From Amorphophallus konjac (Eukaryota > Streptophyta > Magnoliopsida > Alismatales > Araceae), in the NCBI GenBank assembly GCA_022559845.1, contig CM040126.1, positions 122,240,886 to 122,304,885 on the forward strand: a DNA stretch of 64,000 nucleotides, in the 5' to 3' direction. This document shows, one piece after another, positions 33,535-46,219 of the stretch. How positions within the stretch are numbered: position 1 is the first letter of the stretch; each line of letters starts with the position of its first letter. The position numbers and the translations under genes were made by a program. The notes under the pieces were generated by a model. That model worked only from the letters and a program-made list of their open reading frames with translations, had not been told where the DNA came from and made no database searches.

Positions 33535-36500
33535 TGGAACATTTTTATTTATTTATTTATTTATCTATTGGTTTATTTGCGTAGGCGTGCCAGTCACTGA
33601 GTGACGAATTTATTATGCGCACCATCTGACTAACCAGACGATTGTATGTGATTGTGTCGGGACCCAGAACCCGCCGTACCATAAAGGTTACAGCGTTAAT
33701 TACGCCCATCCGAAAGAGGGACAACCCTTGATTAATCACCAAAATAGAAATACCTAGGGCCCATAGAATATATGGACGATGTAATTACATGCAAGCACAC
33801 AATATGGTAGTATTTATTCATTAAGCCGGCTCCCGGTACAGGGCGAAGAACTTAGGTCCGAGGACCACCATCATGCATAGTGAAAGCCTCCGGTCGAGCA
33901 TAACCCGACTTTTCGCTAATCACCATTTGATATACCGGAGAGTCAGATCATACAAGCATGCAGAATAGTAGCATTAAGTATTATTGCTTATTGTTTATTT
34001 GATCCTTTGTTAGTGATTTCGAGATAGATCTCGGCAACACCTCCCCCTGTTCCGGGGGGTATCGGAGCCTTTTTATTTTGAGGCTGCGCACGGCATCACA
34101 GTACACACATATGGGCCCATGAGGTGGGCCGAGTATGACCGTATTCGGGAAGATTCGTGTATCATCGGGACAATGTACGCCGAGGTACGGCAAATTTGAT
34201 ATTTGAGAAATGAGGAAATGCGGTTAAAACCCGATCGAGACAAATTAAATTCAGAGGATTATTAGCCCGAGACTAGGTCATGCGATGGCCATAATGCGGG
34301 ATGAATCTCGAGGTCCAGACACGACTTGTCGGGACATCATTAGTGTTCCCATACTCAGGGTCTAGAGGAGGTGAGAGCTCCAGAGCAGACACAGTCATGT
34401 TCATCACCTTTTATTTATTTATTTATTTTTTTATTGTTATCATTTTCTTTATTGTTATCATTTGGATGTACGAGTGTATTTCTTCTTCTTTTTTATTCTT
34501 TGTTTTCATTTCATTTTTTTGTTTACATCATCTCCTTTTTTATTATTCATTTATTATTTATTTGTTTATTTTAGTTATTTTTATTTTTATTATTTTTTAT
34601 TAGATGCATTCATCTTTCATTTTTTTTATTAGCATTTATTTGGGTGCTATTTATTCATCATTGTTTGTTATTTATTTATCATTTTTATTCTTCTTTTTTT
34701 TACTGTCATTTATTTATCCATTGCTCGTTTATTATATATACTTTATCTCTCACTTTTTATTATTTCATTTCCACCTTTCTCTCTTTCTTTTATTAGCCAA
34801 TGCATATGAAATGTCACATATGTGTAAACATAAATGACTTTCTGTTTTATAATAAAAGGTGCAGGGAAGAGAATATGCATATGTCTGTATTGTGTTAGTG
34901 GGGGTGGATGCATAACGTGGGTGTTTTTTTGCATTAGCGAGTGTTCATTGTAAATGGGGGCCGAATGTGCGTTAGCGGGTGTGTGTGTGTGTTGTGGGTT
35001 ATACATGAGTACGAGTGTGAGTGAGTGTTTTATTTACTTTGATTAGTGACGAGGAGCGAGTGTTACGCGAAAACGGCGTGGGAGGGTGAAAAACGTAATA
35101 CGGCACAGAAATGTGACGAATTGATAAAACGGCGCGCCCTGGAGAGCGTGAACGTTAAAATGGCGCGCATTTGTGTTTATTTTTTTCCTATTTTAGTTTT
35201 GTTATTTATTATTATTATTTTTATTATTATCATTATCATTTCATTTTTGTTTGATATTTTATTTTATCATTTATTATTTTTTATTTTTTATTACCCCTTC
35301 ATTATCATTATTATTTTTTATTATTACTTACTTTTTCATATTTTATATTTTATTTATTATTATTATTTTTATCATTTATTTATTTATTTATAATTCGCTG
35401 AAATATTTTTTATTATTTTTATTTTCTTTGTTCCCTAGTTTCACAGTCAGTCAACATGTCTTGACAAAATCCGGCAATATCTCCCCTAGACCCGGAGTGT
35501 CTGGGGTAAGAAGCGGAGACTTACTCACGAGGTAGCCGGGGCAAACTCTGAAATGACGAGAGGCCAAAGACGGCGACCGGCGAACCTGAATGGATGGGTA
35601 CCCCGAGGGCTAGCCTACGAGGGGCTCCGATAATCCATGGATAATTGATCGTCGGGACACTATTCGCCAGTAAGGCGGTTAATATTCACTCGGAGTGATC
35701 GCCTAAAATGGCATGACAGAAATCACCTCAAAATGCCATGGCTTGAAATTCCAATATCAAGTGAACCAGCGAGAATGATAATTCATAATGCGGGAGCAAA
35801 ATACAAGCTCGAACACTCAGTTCAGATTCATTTGCTACCCGGAGCCCTCGGTACGTGGCGGAGAACGTAGGTCCGAAGACCACCATCATACGTAGTGAGA
35901 ACTTCTGGTCAGAGCTAGTCCGACCTTTGGCAGATCACCATTTGATATATCGAGGCCCGAGAATATGACATATATTCGACAAATATGCATGCGAAACGAG
36001 CAAACAAGGCAGCGAAGATAAGTATGTTCAAACACAAATACAGGCGCAACAGCGGCTCGGGTCGATGCAGCAAGGGCTCGGGTCAGTGCAACAGCGGGCC
36101 GAGGTCGATGCAGGAGGGGCTTGGGTCGATACATGTTTGGGATGAAGTCGATGCACGTTTAGGGTGAGGTCGATACATGTGGAGAGGGCTTAAAATGGCG
36201 CGGGCTATTGTAGGTTAAACGGCGCGCTCCAAAGGGGTGTAAACGGGGCGCTAAGGCTGCGCTGGTTTAGGGTCAATTGGGTTGAAATGCTTTTTGAGTG
36301 TAGGGCTAAGACGGCGCGGGGGGGGGGGGGGGTACCGCGTAGAAAAATGGCGCGCCGATTTATGGGCGCGCCGGATTAGGGCAGGTTTGGTTAATTTTAG
36401 GCTATACGAGAAGCCAAATGATTTCTTTGAAACTTTTGATGTTAATTATGAGGGTTAAAGAGTTAATTTAGGTCTCAATTACCCTGCAGACATGGCAAAT

Positions 36501-38548
36501 CCGGACTTATGCGATGTTCTTACTCAAGCATAGTCTAAAAATAGACTGGTAACTGAAAATCCGTCATGGTTCAGACTAAGTGATCAGTCAAAAATTGGGC
36601 AGCACCTCCCCATGCCCAGAGGGTTGCGGGGACAAAGTGGAGACAGTCCCACAGAATCTGGGGTACGCACCTTAAAGCCGGGGATGCCAAGCGGTGACCG
36701 ACAGACCCAGGTGGACGGAGACCCCGAGGACTAGCCTACGAGGGGTACCGATACTCCACGGGCCAGAGATATTGATCAACAGGGATGGCTAAAATGGGGG
36801 AAGCCTCGAGGACTAGCCTACAAGAGGTCTCTTACCCACAGCCACCACCATTCCCTAGGGAATGTGAATTTGATGTTGGGTCAACGGACCCATTGCTATT
36901 CACCTTAGATGGCTTGCAGGAGTCTACACCATAGACGGACGTGACCCTGTAGCCTAGTGGTGATTCAGAGAGAGGCAACATGAGTATTTGATGGGGAATG
37001 TTCCCCCTCCCCAATTACTGGACTGTCATCATCGAGAAGATGAAACAAAACGACTGCCATCCGCATAGAGGAAAGAGGGATGGGCCATATCAAACAGACC
37101 CTCACCCTGTCCTTCTCGAGCGAAATCATTCGACCGTTAAATCATAGATGGCGAGTCAAGCACAGAGAGGTTAGTTGGTTAGCACCTAGAGGTTAGCCGT
37201 GAGCAGACGAACCACAGGGAATGTAAGAAGCACATGCTCAAGCAGTTGGTAGGCGGCATGTGGGTCATTAACCATTCCGGAAGACCCCGTGCCCGGATTG
37301 TAGGAGTGGCCCTATTCCCTCCAATTCATAATTGTGAATGGAGGGATGGTGGGAAGCCCATTCCGGGGATGAATGGGGATGCACACATATATATGTGTCT
37401 CTGGCGGTGAAACCCACGATGAACACACAGTATATTCGACATAATCAACCCACTAAGGAAAAGAACCCCGGGGAGGGGGATAACATCAGTGTAGCCCTTG
37501 GTTAACCTAGGGCACGGAATCGAACAAAGGTAGCAGGCGATATGAAAACAAACGCAACAGAGAAGGCGTGTGAACTCAAGCATTCACCAGTATTCTCATT
37601 CATACCCAGATGCCATCACATAGCAAAAAAAAAGGGGCAGAACCCCAAACAAAAATGTGCAGACGCAGCCTGGCATTATCGCACTGGCGCCGACCGATTA
37701 CATCGCCATATTGAGGGAGGGAGAGTAAATACAAGGAGCAGAGGTGCTAAAGGAAGAGAATTGCGGGCTCATATCATCGCCTGTTTCATTACATTGCCCA
37801 GCATAGCTATTAGCAAAAGAAAAGGGGAAGAATAAAGCTCGGTAATCTCCGCACACCCACCTCTGTTCTTCGCGACGAGAACAGAGTATCGGAAGCCTTT
37901 CTCCATTTGGATGCCTCTTCTTCTTCTTCTCCTTTTTTCTTCTTCTGTTCTTCTGCCACCTTCTCTTTTCTTCTTTTTGGAGTCTCCCCCGTCTAATCTG
38001 TTCTTCTCTCTCTCTCTTTTTCTGTTTCTTGTTCGAGATGAAGGCTTTTTATAGATGGGAAGGAGGGAATGGCTTAATCCGGCGTGAGCTTTGGCGCGCC
38101 GGTTTAACTGGCCCTGAAGCATTTTGGCTCGCCGGTTTATTGTGGCGCCGGATTAAAGTCAGCCACGCATGTTTAGGGCCTCTCCATCCCATTTCCAGCT
38201 TCTTTCGGCCCATTTAACTTATCTAGGCCCATTTATGCTTATTTTCTTCTTCTGTGAGGGTTGGCCAATCGACTGACTTGCCTCAGTGTTCAGACTTCTG
38301 ATTGTTTCTTCGGGGATGGTCTCGAATATCCTTCCGAGCTCTCGGGTCTCGCTTCAACGGTTGTTCGTCAGAGCTGAGCACCTTCTCTTTTCTTTTTTTT
38401 ACTCAGTCTCGTCTTTTATTCGGCTTCCGCCATTCTTTTTCTTCTTTTCTTTCTTTTCTTCTCTGCCAGTACAGGGGCACTCGATCAGAACTTAAGACCT
38501 GGAGAAGCAGAAGTCAGGAAAAATTAGGAATATTTTTAGTGTCAACAA
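33535..38548 (-). mobile_element. Element B: 5' LTR (about 5.0 kb)
   Basis: Full-length copy of 1787-6764. Plus-strand ends TGGAACATTT (33535) and GTGTCAACA (38548) give TG..CA termini. The last ~10 bases at the 33535 side are absent from the other copy. It has the same internal layout, a TATA box at 38045-38055 and a G-run of about 14 at 36317-36332. Divergence from the other copy is a few percent by eye, clearly more than between the LTRs of H. Confidence 0.88.
38045..38055 (-). promoter_or_regulatory. Probable TATA box of element B (5' LTR copy)
   Basis: Minus-strand CTATAAAAAGCC, identical to the box in the 3' LTR at 6262-6271. As this is the 5' LTR, it would be the one that drives the element. 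Confidence 0.6.
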
Positions 38549-39957
38549 CTATAAGCACAATCAAGTCAGTCCTCACTCAGACATTACATCTGATTCGAGT
38601 CGCATGCCAACTCTACCATGACAAAAGAGTACAGCAAAACCAACTGACAAGACCTCGGTCCACACAATGCCAAATCAGACTCACAGGGAACTCCTCCCAA
38701 GCTGAGCACAACCACCAACGAACGACAATCAACAACAACAATAATCTCGGAGAATGCATCTCAAGGACCACGATCATGTCCCAAGAGCATAACATCCAAG
38801 AAAAATACAGAGAATAAAAGGTACTCGACCAGCAGATATGCCGACAGATTTCCTTAATCCTCACTCGCGCCAGTGCCAACAACCAGAATATCTCCAAACA
38901 ATGGCACAGCAACCAACAACATCAAGGCACACATAGCCAAGATGAATTCACATTGAGGAAAACAACCTCTCAACCGGCCAGAATCTTCCAACCGACAAAT
39001 CCTCGAACAGTGGGTTATCAGCCCACATGCTTCCGCTGCACGCTCAACACACGCACACAGGCATCAAGAACAACTCGGCATCCGCATCTCAATATAACAC
39101 GTCTCGAGTACCGATCCTGCTAACAGCCGATCACAAGTCGCCAAAGTACAAACCAGGAAGAGCACCAGCTTTAGCACAAAGCACCAAGAAATGCTAATCT
39201 TAGCTTATCCTCACGTCCTAGAATGATTACTGAACCTTCACAGCACATCAGCCGCCAAACACGGCACATCGAACACAGTGCACAACGGCCCCCAAACACA
39301 AAATCTGGGTCCGAAGTTGCAACCGTTGAACAAAGAGCAGATCAGGCTCAGAATTAACACAGTCCACCCTTAAGCAGACACATGACAAAGGCTTCACCAA
39401 GACAGCACTTCCAAGGCTTACCCCGAAAAGACACCACCAAACAAGATGAGAAGAATCAAGCTCAACCAACAGTAGCTCACCAGGAAAGAAAATCCTAGGT
39501 TTGCCCGAGCATTCTCTCAAACAAGGGATCAAATCGACCACCTCAACACAACCTAACACCTCAGGGGCTGAACAAACCTCAGACTGGGATGACCAAAGCA
39601 ACATAGGAATGCGCACGGCCATCACACCAATGATCAAGTCACCAACCACCTGAACAAATCATAGAAGAAATCTCAAACACCGTACCGCATATTCATGCCT
39701 GCCGGTGAAATCTACCAAGTACAGCATAACCGAGACAAACACCATGACAAAAGAAGAGCACTCCGTCACATCCTGACGAGAGCGAAACCATCTCGCACAG
39801 TGCCAACACAGCACGCACAAGACCACACACGGAAACAAAGCGATAAATAATCGCAAAACCTATGCCAGCGGTCGACTGTACTTGACCTTAAGGACTATGA
39901 ATACTGCAATATCTTGAATTCCCATGTACTTTCACACAACACAGCTCTGATACCACC
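38549..39957 (-). mobile_element. Element A: internal 5' part, non-coding
   Basis: Aligns by eye with H at 52680-53860, for example 'acatct.attcgagtcgc' near 38590 and 'gatcaggctca.aat' near 39340. No frame is open and no gag or pol motif is seen on either strand, so A appears to be non-autonomous. It ends at the primer site 39944-39955 (minus TGGTATCAGAGC). Confidence 0.75.
39944..39955 (-). promoter_or_regulatory. Primer binding site of element A
   Basis: Minus-strand TGGTATCAGAGC (initiator-Met tRNA), two bases from the LTR end GGGTCGTCACA. Confidence 0.88.
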
Positions 39958-41097
39958 TGTGACGACCCAGGGTCCGGATACCGAGTAAACCCGATACCAC
40001 TTAGATCCTGCGAGACCTCCCAAGAGCAGTAAAGCTCTGAAGAGATAAAAGGAGTGTGTGTGGTATATTGAAGTCCCAGATAAAGCAGTAAGTAATTAAT
40101 ATTTCAATGATCAGGTTTGCTAAAGTAGTAGAAATAAAATTACTTTTTTTTAAATTAACAATTTAAATTAACAGAGTCCAGTCCAAAATAAAGACAAGTA
40201 CAGTCCAACAGAAAAGAGAATGTACCCTGAACTCGGGGGAAACCCGACGCAGGCAACACTGGCAACAACGAACTGACGCATCGCGCCACGAACCACGAGG
40301 AAGAAAAAGACCACACCTGAAAAGCAGGGGTGAGCCTCATGTCACTAGCTCAGTAGGGGTCACGGAGATCCCTATTGGAAACAACGTAGTCACACGCTAA
40401 ACAGCGCTAAATAGTAAAGCAGGAAGAGCAAAAGTAACAGCAGTACTAACTACAATAGTAAAGCTGTAAAAGCAGGAGTAAGTATAACTAAAAGAAAGAG
40501 TAAAGCCGTAAGGGACAAAAACACGACTGTCGAACGAACCTCGGCTCTCTAAGCTACTCTAAGCAAGAATAGAAAGGTGAACCCCGATCTCACAAGGTCG
40601 GGCGTTACCGATCCATTGCTAAATCATGAAACCCTATCATGAAAAGTCTACCAAAAACAGGTAAAAGCCTACCAAAGACCTACACAGTCAAAGGCACGAA
40701 CATACACGAGCTCATGTCGTATACGCTCCTGAACACGTGTGCACAACACAAGCTCAATGCCTTGAGCCAGGCCTCTAGCTAGTTTTCTCCCCCAACAGGA
40801 CGCTACCGCAAGGCAAGGGAGTCCACGGAAACTAGCCTAAAAATCATATATCGGAAACTGCCTCTCCACCACTCCCAGGTGGACCAACACACTGGAACGT
40901 GTCATCAGGCTATGACTAGTGGAGGCTCCCTAGACACAGAGACTCCGAAAACACTAGTGCTGAAGTACAGACATGCTAAGATGCACTATCATACATACTA
41001 CAAATCACAAAACACAAGGTAGCATACCAGACTGCCACCAGACTCAAGACAAACAACTAGACCTACTAACACAATGATCCTTGAGTCACAAGACTGT
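39958..41097 (-). mobile_element. Element A: 5' LTR, cut by element F
   Basis: Plus-strand start TGTGACGACCC at 39958, as in H at 49469. The CTACTGAG module lies at 40356-40317 (minus), ending TTTTCAG/GTGTGG. The LTR is broken at 41097 by F. The rest is not found in the window and may lie beyond 64000. It covers the 3' third of the LTR, whereas 1-1329 covers the other end, so the two pieces barely overlap if at all. Confidence 0.8.
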
Positions 41098-43205
41098 TGT
41101 ACCCCTGTGGTTTTGATGATGTCAAACACTATGCTTCATCTGTGCATTAATATCATATGTGCTTGCTACATTTGTATGGTTTCATGGTTTGCTGAAGGAT
41201 GAAGAGAACAGGGCACACACATATCTGTCAAACACTGTTCAACTCGTTGCACATGTTTTGTTGCTTCTTAGTAATCTCGGTGCACATTTGCCTTGTATGA
41301 TACAAGGTCACTGCATGCTTTGTCTTTCATATGGAAGAGATCGATGCTATTACTATTCATACCTTCACAAAGGTCTGTGCACATCTACTAGTATTCATAC
41401 AAGGTCGGTGCACACCTGGCTGCTCTACTCACGTAGCTCGGTGCATGTTGATGCTAAAGTCTGTGCAGATTCAAGTCTGGTATAAAGGTTTGTGTACTTC
41501 AATGTTTAGGTCCGTGCACATTTACTTCATCTCGCATAGTCTAGGTCGGTGCATGCATTGTCTCCACTACTAAGTCGATGCACATCACTGTTGAGCTAAG
41601 TGCATGAAGGAAAGAAGGCCGGTGCACCTTTGCCCTAAAAGCGATACAAGGTCATAAAACAAGTCGGTGCATTTCTTTCCCGCGCACACACAAGGGTCGG
41701 TGCATTGCCTGGTTTGCATTTTCAAACTCGGTGCAAGTCTGTGCACTTCACTATTCAGGTCGGTGCAATCTTTGCATCGGGCTGGCATAGGGTCGGTGCA
41801 AATTTAGTCACTACACACAGGTAAGGTCTGTGCATTTTTTTTGTTTGCATAAAGTAAAGTCTGTGCATGTTACATATACACACAAGTCTCGCATAGAAGT
41901 CATTGCACTTTACCGAAGCATGCATATTCCAAGTCGGTGCATACCTTGCCCGCACACATAAAGTCAGTGCAGGTTATGTTTTGCACGCACCAAGTCAGTG
42001 CATACCTTTGGCTGCTCATACACAAGGTCGGTGCAGTTACAGCTTGTGTATAATTCACGGTCGGTGCAAGTCTTTACTTGTGCTACTCATGTCGGTGCAC
42101 ACCCTGTGTTACCTTGTCTAAAGTCAGTGTGTGTCATTTAGAGTCCATGCATGTTTCCTTTATGTTATCAAAATTCTTGCACATTCTTTACTTGTGTGAT
42201 ACAAGGTCAGTGCACACTTCTTTCTGTTGCACACTCATGGTCTATGCATACTTTGTTACACGTTACCTGATGTATGTGCATGTCTTGCTATATGACTATG
42301 CATGTTTTATTATATTACCTAAGGTCTGTGCATATTCGTACGTTACTTTATGAAGTCTGTGCTAGCACGAATAGCTAACACTTCCAGTTGTTTCCCAGGA
42401 TAGTGACTTGGTCGAGCATTTGCTGGACGAACCTACAACCTGTGAGCATACTCCACATGGAAGTTAAAGTACCAGGTTAAAGCATTTGCTGGACGATCCA
42501 AGCCAATCTGCTCCTTGGAGAGCTATATTTTTCAGCTTTTGTTCGTGTTTTCTTTGTTTCAGTTTTCTAAACCTGTGTTCTGAAAGCAAGCTGTGTTGCT
42601 CAGCGTTATAGAGGATTGGCTCCTCTGGACAGCAAGCTGTGATTGCTCAGCGGAAGTAAGCTGTGTTGCTCAGCGGTTGTAAGCAAGCTGTGAGACCCAG
42701 CGGACGCAAGCTGTGGTGCGCAGCGGGTCAAGCTGTTTGGCAGCGGAATCCACACTCTGGTTGGAGTGTGGGGTGGACGTAGGTTTGGAAGACCGAACCA
42801 CCTAAAAATCTTCTGTGTGCTGTGGTTTGTTTGTCTATTCTGATTCGATAAATGCATGCTTAGGATCTCGCTCTAATTCCTTATCTGTTGACTCCACTCA
42901 TGTTAGATGAATGCTTAGGCATAGCTCTAGTGCATAGATCTTGTGTCTGCTGGGAGTTCATGTTAAGTGTTCCGTTGTATGCTTCATTAGAACATCTACT
43001 CAGTTTAGCTAATTAGAAGCTTAGTTTGTCCGATCCTCTAATTGTTATTGGAGAGCAGTTAAGTTGTTTCTGTCTCCTGTGAGTTAAATTCTGCAACACT
43101 GTTTAGCTACAGTTTTAATTATGTATTTTTGAAGAGGGATTCATTCACCCCACCCCCCCTCTGAATCAGGTTTGTACATTCATACCTAGTCCTTACAGAT
43201 CAACA
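41098..43205 (+). mobile_element. Element F: 5' LTR (2,108 bp)
   Basis: Starts TGTACCCCTG and ends GATCAACA ahead of ATTGGTATCAGAGC. The first ~1,380 bp match the 3' LTR pieces 48952-49468 and 58149-59020. The rest (42481-43205) carries GTGGACGTAGG..CCGAACCACC, shared with LTR E. 'GCATTTGCTGGACGA' occurs twice (42417, 42483) around the point where the two LTRs diverge, which suggests a repeat-mediated deletion in this copy. Confidence 0.88.
41180..42365 (+). repeat. GGTCGGTGCA-word array in LTR of F
   Basis: About 35 copies of a 10-13 base word, consensus AGGTCGGTGCA(T/C), variants AAGTCTGTGCA and AAGTCAGTGCA, spaced roughly 25-45 bases apart with unrelated spacers. Not a tandem repeat. The central TGCA is palindromic and some copies extend to GGTGCACC. 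The same array is seen in the 3' LTR (49130-49468, 58149-58900). Confidence 0.85.
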
Positions 43206-43207
43206 AT

Positions 43208-43219
43208 TGGTATCAGAGC
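43208..43219 (+). promoter_or_regulatory. Primer binding site of element F
   Basis: TGGTATCAGAGC, two bases after the LTR end, complementary to initiator-Met tRNA as in almost all plant copia elements. Confidence 0.93.
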
Positions 43220-43418
43220 GGGTCTCTGACTTACCAGATCCAACGATCTGCAGAGGATCCTACTATGTTTGGTGCTTTGCTCATCTATTACTCTTCAGAT
43301 AATCACTTTGAATCTGTGTGTTGCTGTGCTGATTTGGTGCTTTGTTTTTGCAACAGTCTTAGTTTGGTGCATTTCTCATATATTATCTTTAGGTCTATAT
43401 CTGGTCAGTCATTTTTCG

Positions 43419-46219
43419 ATGACTCATCCGCCGATCTTCAGTGGTAATGATTTTGATCTATGGTTAAAGAATTTGAATCGATATGTAAGATCAACTGATC
43501 TCGATCTATGGAAAGTAATTGTTCACAATCCACATAAATTATCAAAAGATAAATCTAAATGGACTGATAAGGATAGATTAAAAGATTCTGAAAATGCTAA
43601 AGCGTTAGATCTGATGAAGGCATCTATTGATAGAGCCCTAATTTTGTGTGTTTCATCCTGCAGGTCTACCAAGGAGATTTTGGACAAATTGAAGCTTACC
43701 AAGAACTGCAACACATGCCTGATGGTTGAAAATGATCGACAGCAAGAAGAAGATGGAGATGAGGTACCTTCTGAATTTGACAATTATATTGTGGATGATT
43801 GGATTGGAGCGTACAATGATTTGCTTGATTCTTACGAACAGTTGAGAAAATAAAATAAAAGGCTGAAAAAGAAAATTGATCAGAACAGTACTAACTCATC
43901 TTGTGAAAGTTGTTTGAATCTGAAAAATGAGAACAATGATTTGCTTGATTTGCTTTATATTGTGGATGCTTGTCTATGTGATACTCTTAGGCTTAAAGAA
44001 CAAATCTCCTGGCTGAAAAATGAGAACAATGAATTTGTTGTTAAGATTTCTGAACTAGAGAATAAACTGAATTCAATGAATGATGATCATACTAAAGATG
44101 AAGAACTAAGAGCTGAAATTGATATACTCAAAATGAAATTACAGAAATTGAACAAGGTGAAATCTGAATTGAACAGATTAAAATCTGAGAATGACAGTCT
44201 TAGAAATAAATCTCTTGAAGCAGAAAACACATGCTCAAAAGAAGAAAATGATGATTGCGCGTTTCTAAAAGAAGTGATTGATGATCTTTATTCTGAGGTT
44301 GATATGCTAAAGAACTTGAATGCATCCTTGAAATATGAAAATCAAGAACGTCTGAACAAGATTTCTAAATTGGAAGATCAGCTGAATGTTAAAAATGATG
44401 AACATCTAATGAAATTGCAAGAGCTGAATGAGATTAATTCTGAAGTGGACAAATTGAAACTTGAGAATGCAGAACTTCAGAAGAATAATGAAAACTATGT
44501 AGCTAGAATAAAAGAAATCGAGGAAGAAGCTTCAAACGTTTGTTCTATAGAGGCAGGATGCAACAAATGCCCTTTCCTAAAGGAACATAATGAAGATCTC
44601 TACCTTGAAAATGAATGGCAGAGAAAATTGATTGCCTCCCTTAAAGAAGAAAACAAAGAGTTGTTGAATGAGAAACTTAAATTTGAACAAAGAGAGGAGA
44701 AATTGATTGAAAGACTAGACTTGATATCCAGTAGTGAAAAATATGATGAAGAAATCGAGAAGCTGGTAAAAGAAAACAAAGATCTGAAAGAACAAAACAA
44801 GAAACTCATGGTCCTAAATGTTGTTATTTCAGAAAGGCTTCTGGTTGTCGAGAAAGAAAGATCTGCTGATAAGAAAATTCAATCTGAGAATGAATTGAAA
44901 CTGAAATAGGAATTAGAAGCTGTTAAAAACTTGAATGATGCCATGCAGAGACAAATCCTCTCATGTGAGGAAGACTTGACTAATTCAGAACTTAAAATTT
45001 ATTCTCTGCAATCTGAGGTAAATGAATTGAAGCACTCTATGTCAAAATCTGTCAAAGGCAAAGAGAAAATGAACGCCCCCTTGAATGTTGAAACCACTGA
45101 ATTAAGTGGAGAGAAAGGTTGCAATTCTCAAATTGAGCAGGCTATAAGGAACAAGCTGTATTCTACCTTCGTACGTAGCTCAGACATAGCTAGCATTCCT
45201 GCTTCTTCATCAAAACTGCCTACTAATCAGAAGATTCATACATCTATTGTGGGTAGCTCTAAACATACCAAAACCCATAATCCTTTAGTGTTTCAATTTA
45301 CTGCTCAAAGGAGTCAGAAGCAACATGCTCAGAAAAGTCAGAAACCAACTAAAAGGATTAAAAGGGTTGACCACCTGCAGAAGAAGCCTACTCAAACCAA
45401 TATCAAAAGTGTGCATTCTGTAAATAACACGAACACACACAAACATGCACATAAAAAGGAGAATCAGAATTTTAGAACAATGAATGCTGAGAATTCATCC
45501 AAAACCATGCTATTAGGAAATCTGATGCTTCATGCCATTACTGTGGTAGGTATGGTCATTTCATGAATGAATACTTTGTCATGAAACAAGATGATAGGAT
45601 GCTTGCTAAATTCTCTGTAAATCATCATGGCCTTCATAGAAACAAATTTGCTTCAAATCAGCACATCATATGTTTTAATTGTAACAAGCCCGGTCACAAG
45701 GCTATTGAATGCCGGTCAGGGTCTCATAAGAATAATACTGGTTCTAGAGGAAAGCACATCGGGTGCTTCGAATGTGGAAAGTATGGCCATACAGTCAAGG
45801 ACTGTTGGCATGCTCAGGGAAATACATTTAATTCCAAATCTGCTAAATTCCCTGTAAAAAGACATGTTTTTGATAGGAGCCTTAAAAGAATGAATACTTC
45901 ATGTTTTAATTGTGGAAAGCCAGGTCATAAATCTATAAATTGTTGGCTAACTAATAATAAGAGACAAAATGTTCATGTAAACAACAGAAAGTTTCATGCT
46001 CATGCACATAGATTTCATACTTATGTTGATGTGCATAATAAGATCAAAAAATCTGTCGTTTCATGTAGATATTATGTAAAATTTGAACACTATATGGCTG
46101 ATTGTTCTCTGATGGAATTTGATGACTATCTAGCTAAGAAATTATTTAGAACACCTGTCAAAGATGCCACTAACTCTGCAGGACCCAAGACTTCTTGGGT
46201 ACCTGTTGGTGCAAAATAA
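43419..46219 (+). pseudogene. gag: Element F: long coiled-coil gag with several zinc knuckles
   Basis: ATG at 43419. The first part, 'PPIFSGNDFDLWLKNLNRYV' to 'CRSTKEILDKL', matches the copia gag head (UBN2/DUF4219 type); the rest of the capsid seems missing. Then about 500 residues of Leu/Glu/Lys heptads (43850-45050), a predicted coiled coil, and a Ser/Lys/His linker. The end has knuckles CFNCNKPGHKAIEC, CFECGKYGHTVKDC and CFNCGKPGHKSINC, plus degenerate ones 'CHYCGRYGHFMNEY' (near 45530) and 'CRYYVKFEHYMADC'. It is broken by stops at 43851-43853 and 44907-44909 and a frameshift near 45510. No pol follows; TAA at 46217. Gag would bind element RNA and assemble particles. Confidence 0.87.

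Larger units (their letters stand above)
1787..38548 (-). mobile_element. Element B: giant non-autonomous Tat/Ogre-like Ty3-gypsy element
   Basis: Two about 5 kb direct copies (1787-6764 and 33535-38548) bracket a 26.8 kb interior, and the two outer flanks (before 1787, after 38548) are adjacent parts of element A as judged against H. In minus orientation the LTR starts TGTTGACAC. The primer site lies at 33511-33529 and the polypurine tract at 6765-6778. With nested C and E removed, the element is about 21.7 kb. It holds an upstream ORF, two gag copies and long tandem arrays but no recognisable protease, RT, RNase H or integrase. Assignment to Tat/Ogre rests on very long LTRs, the tRNA-Arg-like primer site, the gag type and the repeat-filled 3' region, a known habit of that clade. 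The outer target duplication cannot be checked because one flank is deleted. Confidence 0.85.

Noticed and set aside
43914..44909. Host coiled-coil (myosin/kinesin-like) gene
   Set aside because: Shares frame with a copia gag head upstream and zinc knuckles downstream, between an LTR plus primer site and polypurine tracts, so it belongs to gag of F.
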